From Streptomyces echinatus (lineage in GTDB: Bacteria > Actinomycetota > Actinomycetes > Streptomycetales > Streptomycetaceae): a stretch of 64,000 nt of DNA. This document shows, in pieces, positions 61,012 through 64,000 of the stretch; position 1 is the first letter of the stretch, and each line of letters starts with the position of its first letter. Where the stretch lies: positions 186,001 to 250,000 of the forward strand of contig NZ_JACHJK010000013.1 of NCBI RefSeq assembly GCF_014203595.1. The letters are read 5' to 3'. The position numbers and the translations under genes are program-made. The notes beneath the pieces are model-generated. The model was not told where the DNA came from and ran no database searches. It saw only the letters and a program-made list of their open reading frames with translations.

Positions 61012-64000
61012 CGGTGCTGCTCCTCATCGTGCAGTTCCTGGTGGGCGTACTGGATCCAGTCGAAGAACGGAGGGTCGGACAGCCACTTGTTCTGCGGCAG
61101 CAGGAGGCCGACGTCACGCAGCTGCATGCTCTGCGCGGGGGTGGGGTTGCGGGGCGGGCCGCCGCCCGCGCCGAGCAGGGCCTCACGGGCCGCGGGGCCG
61201 ATCTCGCTCCACCGGGAGCGGAAGACGTCGGCCTTCTTCACGAGCAGTTCCCGCTCGATGAGCGACCGCAGCGCGCCGGCGTCGCCCAGGGCCGGGGTGC
61301 TGCCGGCGCGTGCGGTGCGGACCAGGGCGTCGCCGATCACCTGGAGGTAGAACGGCCAGGGCCCGACGCTCTTGAGGATGCGGTCGGCGGTGACGGGCGG
61401 GATCACCAGGCCCTCGTTCTGCGCGGTGCCGGTGAGGAACTCGCGGGCGTCGGATTCGGCCAGCGGGCCGAGGGTGAAGTGGTTGACGTCGTTGCCGAAA
61501 CTCGAACCGGGCACGCGCAGCGCGTGCCGCAGGGTGTCGTTCCAGTCCTTGTAGGTGCCGCAGTACACGAGCCAGGCGCCGGCCTGGCCGAGGTCGCGCA
61601 GCCAGGAGACGGCCGCCGGGTCGTAGCCGGTGAGCCTGCCGACCTCGTCGAGCAGGAGCACCAGCCGGGAGGCGCCGCGGCCCGCGGCCGCCCGGTCCAT
61701 CAGCGCGTCGGCGGGCCGGGCGGAGCCGGCCAGTGCGGGCATCAGCCGCACGGACAGCTCGTCCTGGGAGCCGGCCCGGTCCCGGTTGGACAGCGTCACC
61801 ACCTTCTGCACGTTGCCGAGGCCGTCGGAGTGCATGCGCTCCTGGAGTTCCTTGACGATCCACGACTTGCCGGCCCGCCGGGGTCCCAGCAGCGCGGCGG
61901 ACGTGCCGTCCCGGTAGTTGCGGTCGAGCCAGGCGAACACGTCCTCCCGGCCCACCGGCCGTCCCGCGGGCCCCAGCGAGAACCGGTCCGCGGCCAGCGC
62001 GCTGCTGCCGATGCCGAAGGGCTTGCGCGCCAGCGAGACGTGTGCGTCGCGCTGGCGGGTCTCCGTCACCGTCTCCTGGATCCGGTCGTGCAGCGCGATC
62101 TGCACCTCGGTACCGGTGGCCGGGTCCAGGCCGCGGCCGGGGCCGATGACGGGCGGCAGCGGCCGGCCGCCCAGGCCGGCCCCTTCGTAGCCCGCGCGGT
62201 CGGCCTGCCGGAGCACCAGCAGCGCCGCGTCCGCCACCCCGGTGCGCAACTGGAGCACCTCGCGGCCTCCGGTGACGGCGGCGCAGAGGCCGGCCCGGGT
62301 GTCCTGGAGCAGTCCGAGCAGGTCGCGTACGCACGCTCCGTTGCCGGTGCGGCGGGCCCAGAGCCCGAACTCCTCCCAGCCGTCGAGCAGGAGAACGAGG
62401 TAGGGCGGGCGTTCGCCGCGGCGCTCCTGCCGGTGCCCGTGCAGGCTTCTGCTGCCGGTCTGGGTGAAGAGTTCCTGGCGGCTGCGGACGGTGGTGACGA
62501 GCTTGTCGACGAGCCGCCGCATCCGCTCCGGCTCGTCGCCGGTCACCACGGCTCCGCAGTGCACCAGGTCGGTGAGGGCGCCGAGGGCGCCGGACGCGCA
62601 GTCGATGGCGTAGAGGTGGACGTCCTCCACGCTGTACTGCTCGGCGACCGCGACGGCCAGGGTGAGCAGCAGCTGGGTGCGCCCGCTGCCCGTGTCGCCG
62701 GAGACGAACAGCGGCCCGTCCTGGCCGAGGTCCCAGGCGGCCTGCTCGAACCCCTGGGCGTCGGGGGCGTCGCGCAGTCCGTAGACGACCGGTGTCCGGG
62801 TCCCGGGCCGGGGGCGGGCGGGCCACAGCGCGTCCGGCCCGGTGGCGGTCTCCTTCAGCCGTACCGACAGCGGCAGCGGGGGCGGCCAGGGGACGTGTGG
62901 TGCGGGCAGGTCGTCCAGGGCGGCGGCGGCCTGCGTGACGGCGCCGGCGAGGGCGGTGACCGGGCCGCCGCGCGCGGCCACGGGGGCCCGGGCGGCGCGC
63001 TGCCGCGGGGCGCCCGTCCAGTCCGTCGTCCGGAGCCGGACGCCGGCGCGCGGCGGGGACGTGTCCGGCTCGGGCCCGTCGAGGCGTGCCCGGCGTACGA
63101 GTTCCAGGGCGCCGCAGGCGCGGCGCACGTACGCGAGCCCGTGGCGTCCGGACTCCAGCCGGGCGGCGGCCGGGGTGCCGATCAGCAGCTCGCTGTCGGC
63201 GGGGTCGGGGAGCCGCAGGACGATCCGCAGGGGGGCGTGGGCGAGCAGGTCGGGGGTGACCGCGTCGGACGGGCGGCGGGTCGCGCACACCAGGTGGACG
63301 CCCAGTTTGGCGCCCCGCCGGGTGCCCTCGACCAGTCCGGACACGAACTCGGGCGTCTCCTCGCGGAGTTGGGCGAGGTCGGTGACGACGACCACGAGCC
63401 GGGGCAGCGCGGGCAGGTCGGCGGCGTCGGACGCCCGGATCACCGTGTACTGCTCGAAGTCGCGGGCCCCGGCCTCCTTCAGCAGCTTCTGCCGGCGCCC
63501 TAGTTCCGCGGCGAAGGCGGTCAGCCCGCGGGCGGCCGTGTACGGGTCGAGGGCGGTGTGCACGCCCACGGTGTGCGGCAGGCGGGCCGCCGGTGCGAGG
63601 GCCTCGCCGCCGTCGTGGTGGACGAACAGCAGATTCAGCTCGTCGGGGCGGTTGGCCACGGCCAGCGAGGTCAGCCAGCCGCACAGCAGTTCCTCCATGC
63701 CGGAGCCGGCCGCGCCGGCCACCAGGGCGTGCGGGCCGTCGTCGCGCAGGTCGAGGACGACAGGCCGGCCGGGCGATCCGCCGAGCACGGCCGCGGGTGA
63801 GCGGGGGGTGCCCTGCCAGCGCTCGGCGATCCGCCCGGCGACCTGGTGGGCGGTGGGCAAGTCCAGGTCGAGCAGCTCCGGCAGCCGGCCGGCCAGGTGG
63901 CCGGCGGCCGGGGCCGGGTCGTCGCGCAGCGGGGCGAGCAGCCGGGCGAGGGCGTCCAGCTGGGCCGGCACCAGCTGGTCGGGGACGCACCGCCCTCCCT
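61008..64000 (-). CDS. FtsK/EccC-like ATPase fused to a C-terminal AAA-type ATPase, 5' end outside window
   Basis: At least 997 codons are visible, running off the window. The in-frame GTG at 63971 is not the start: codons before it (CVPDQLVPAQLD) align with the region that precedes the first FtsK module of the neighbouring paralogue. Two FtsK modules are seen with degenerate P-loops: GAAGSGME near 63700 (Lys to Met) and GDTGSGRT near 62690 (Lys to Arg). The C-terminal third is a separate ATPase with an intact GPRRAGKSW (near 61880), LVLLLDEVGRLTG as Walker B, and a helical tail. This last module resembles the N-terminus of the phosphoesterase fusion downstream (PRRSGKSW). It is probably a membrane pump or sensor paired with the other EccC-like protein. 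Confidence 0.8.
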   Translation of the reverse strand, partial: GGRCVPDQLVPAQLDALARLLAPLRDDPAPAAGHLAGRLPELLDLDLPTAHQVAGRIAERWQGTPRSPAAVLGGSPGRPVVLDLRDDGPHALVAGAAGSGMEELLCGWLTSLAVANRPDELNLLFVHHDGGEALAPAARLPHTVGVHTALDPYTAARGLTAFAAELGRRQKLLKEAGARDFEQYTVIRASDAADLPALPRLVVVVTDLAQLREETPEFVSGLVEGTRRGAKLGVHLVCATRRPSDAVTPDLLAHAPLRIVLRLPDPADSELLIGTPAAARLESGRHGLAYVRRACGALELVRRARLDGPEPDTSPPRAGVRLRTTDWTGAPRQRAARAPVAARGGPVTALAGAVTQAAAALDDLPAPHVPWPPPLPLSVRLKETATGPDALWPARPRPGTRTPVVYGLRDAPDAQGFEQAAWDLGQDGPLFVSGDTGSGRTQLLLTLAVAVAEQYSVEDVHLYAIDCASGALGALTDLVHCGAVVTGDEPERMRRLVDKLVTTVRSRQELFTQTGSRSLHGHRQERRGERPPYLVLLLDGWEEFGLWARRTGNGACVRDLLGLLQDTRAGLCAAVTGGREVLQLRTGVADAALLVLRQADRAGYEGAGLGGRPLPPVIGPGRGLDPATGTEVQIALHDRIQETVTETRQRDAHVSLARKPFGIGSSALAADRFSLGPAGRPVGREDVFAWLDRNYRDGTSAALLGPRRAGKSWIVKELQERMHSDGLGNVQKVVTLSNRDRAGSQDELSVRLMPALAGSARPADALMDRAAAGRGASRLVLLLDEVGRLTGYDPAAVSWLRDLGQAGAWLVYCGTYKDWNDTLRHALRVPGSSFGNDVNHFTLGPLAESDAREFLTGTAQNEGLVIPPVTADRILKSVGPWPFYLQVIGDALVRTARAGSTPALGDAGALRSLIERELLVKKADVFRSRWSEIGPAAREALLGAGGGPPRNPTPAQSMQLRDVGLLLPQNKWLSDPPFFDWIQYAHQELHDEEQHR

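Noticed and set aside
56947..61350. A 1467-aa plus-strand frame opposite the FtsK-type operon
   Set aside because: It is Gly/Arg/Val/Ala-biased, has no motifs, and mirrors minus-strand genes with intact catalytic signatures.

Overview
The window is high-GC actinobacterial chromosome, and almost certainly Streptomyces. Third-position GC bias is extreme and GTG starts are common. Several genes are Streptomyces hallmarks: a two-domain geosmin synthase, a gamma-butyrolactone-receptor homologue of the CprB type, a subtilisin-inhibitor-like (SSI) protein, DUF6230/DUF6114 membrane proteins and an OleD/Mgt-type macrolide glycosyltransferase. Genes are named by reading motifs in the translated sequence; no database search was run.

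Layout. (1) 1-5064 (+): end of an assimilatory sulfate/sulfonate operon, with the CysN GTPase, a sulfonate-type ABC importer and a CbiX-like chelatase for siroheme. (2) 5296-9154 (-): an unknown 106-aa protein, an ECF sigma factor with a SnoaL-like tail, a ketopantoate-reductase-like enzyme and a DUF1697 protein. (3) 9568-13351: an MMPL exporter, a 227-bp terminal-inverted-repeat element, and the glycosyltransferase whose stop codon lies inside that element. (4) 13430-16505 (-): a sugar ABC importer without its own ATPase. (5) 16661-22056: a small kinase, a DEDDh exonuclease, a HEPN protein, and two secreted proteins that together look like one copper amine oxidase split into two genes. (6) 22253-33028: a glycogen/trehalose island (glgX, treY, treZ) interleaved with an MFS permease, an M14 peptidase, an SSI inhibitor and a DUF1707-FHA protein. 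(7) 33295-38046 (-): a kinase-fold protein lacking catalytic residues, an M24 peptidase, a PDZ protein and a decayed multicopper oxidase. (8) 38111-44396: geosmin synthase, a hydrolase-P450 pair, an ARMT1-type phosphatase and a CprB-like repressor. (9) 44836-49244: a membrane-anchored AA10 LPMO, a secreted protein, DUF6230/DUF6114, an ArsR-type regulator and a TerB protein. (10) 49345-52829 (-): a betaine/choline-type ABC importer. (11) 52983-64000 (-): a SpoIIE-type phosphatase, then an operon of two large FtsK/EccC-like ATPases flanking an NTPase-metallophosphoesterase fusion.

The last operon is the best candidate for an undescribed system. Two T7SS-type coupling ATPases surround a phosphoesterase whose N-terminal P-loop resembles the C-terminal ATPase fused to one of the pumps, with no EccB/D/E or WXG100 gene in view. 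Next in interest are the split copper amine oxidase, the inverted-repeat element that ends the glycosyltransferase gene, a 60-bp loopless perfect palindrome over an MFS stop codon, and an 89-bp tandem repeat. No tRNA, rRNA, CRISPR array, transposase or replication origin was seen.
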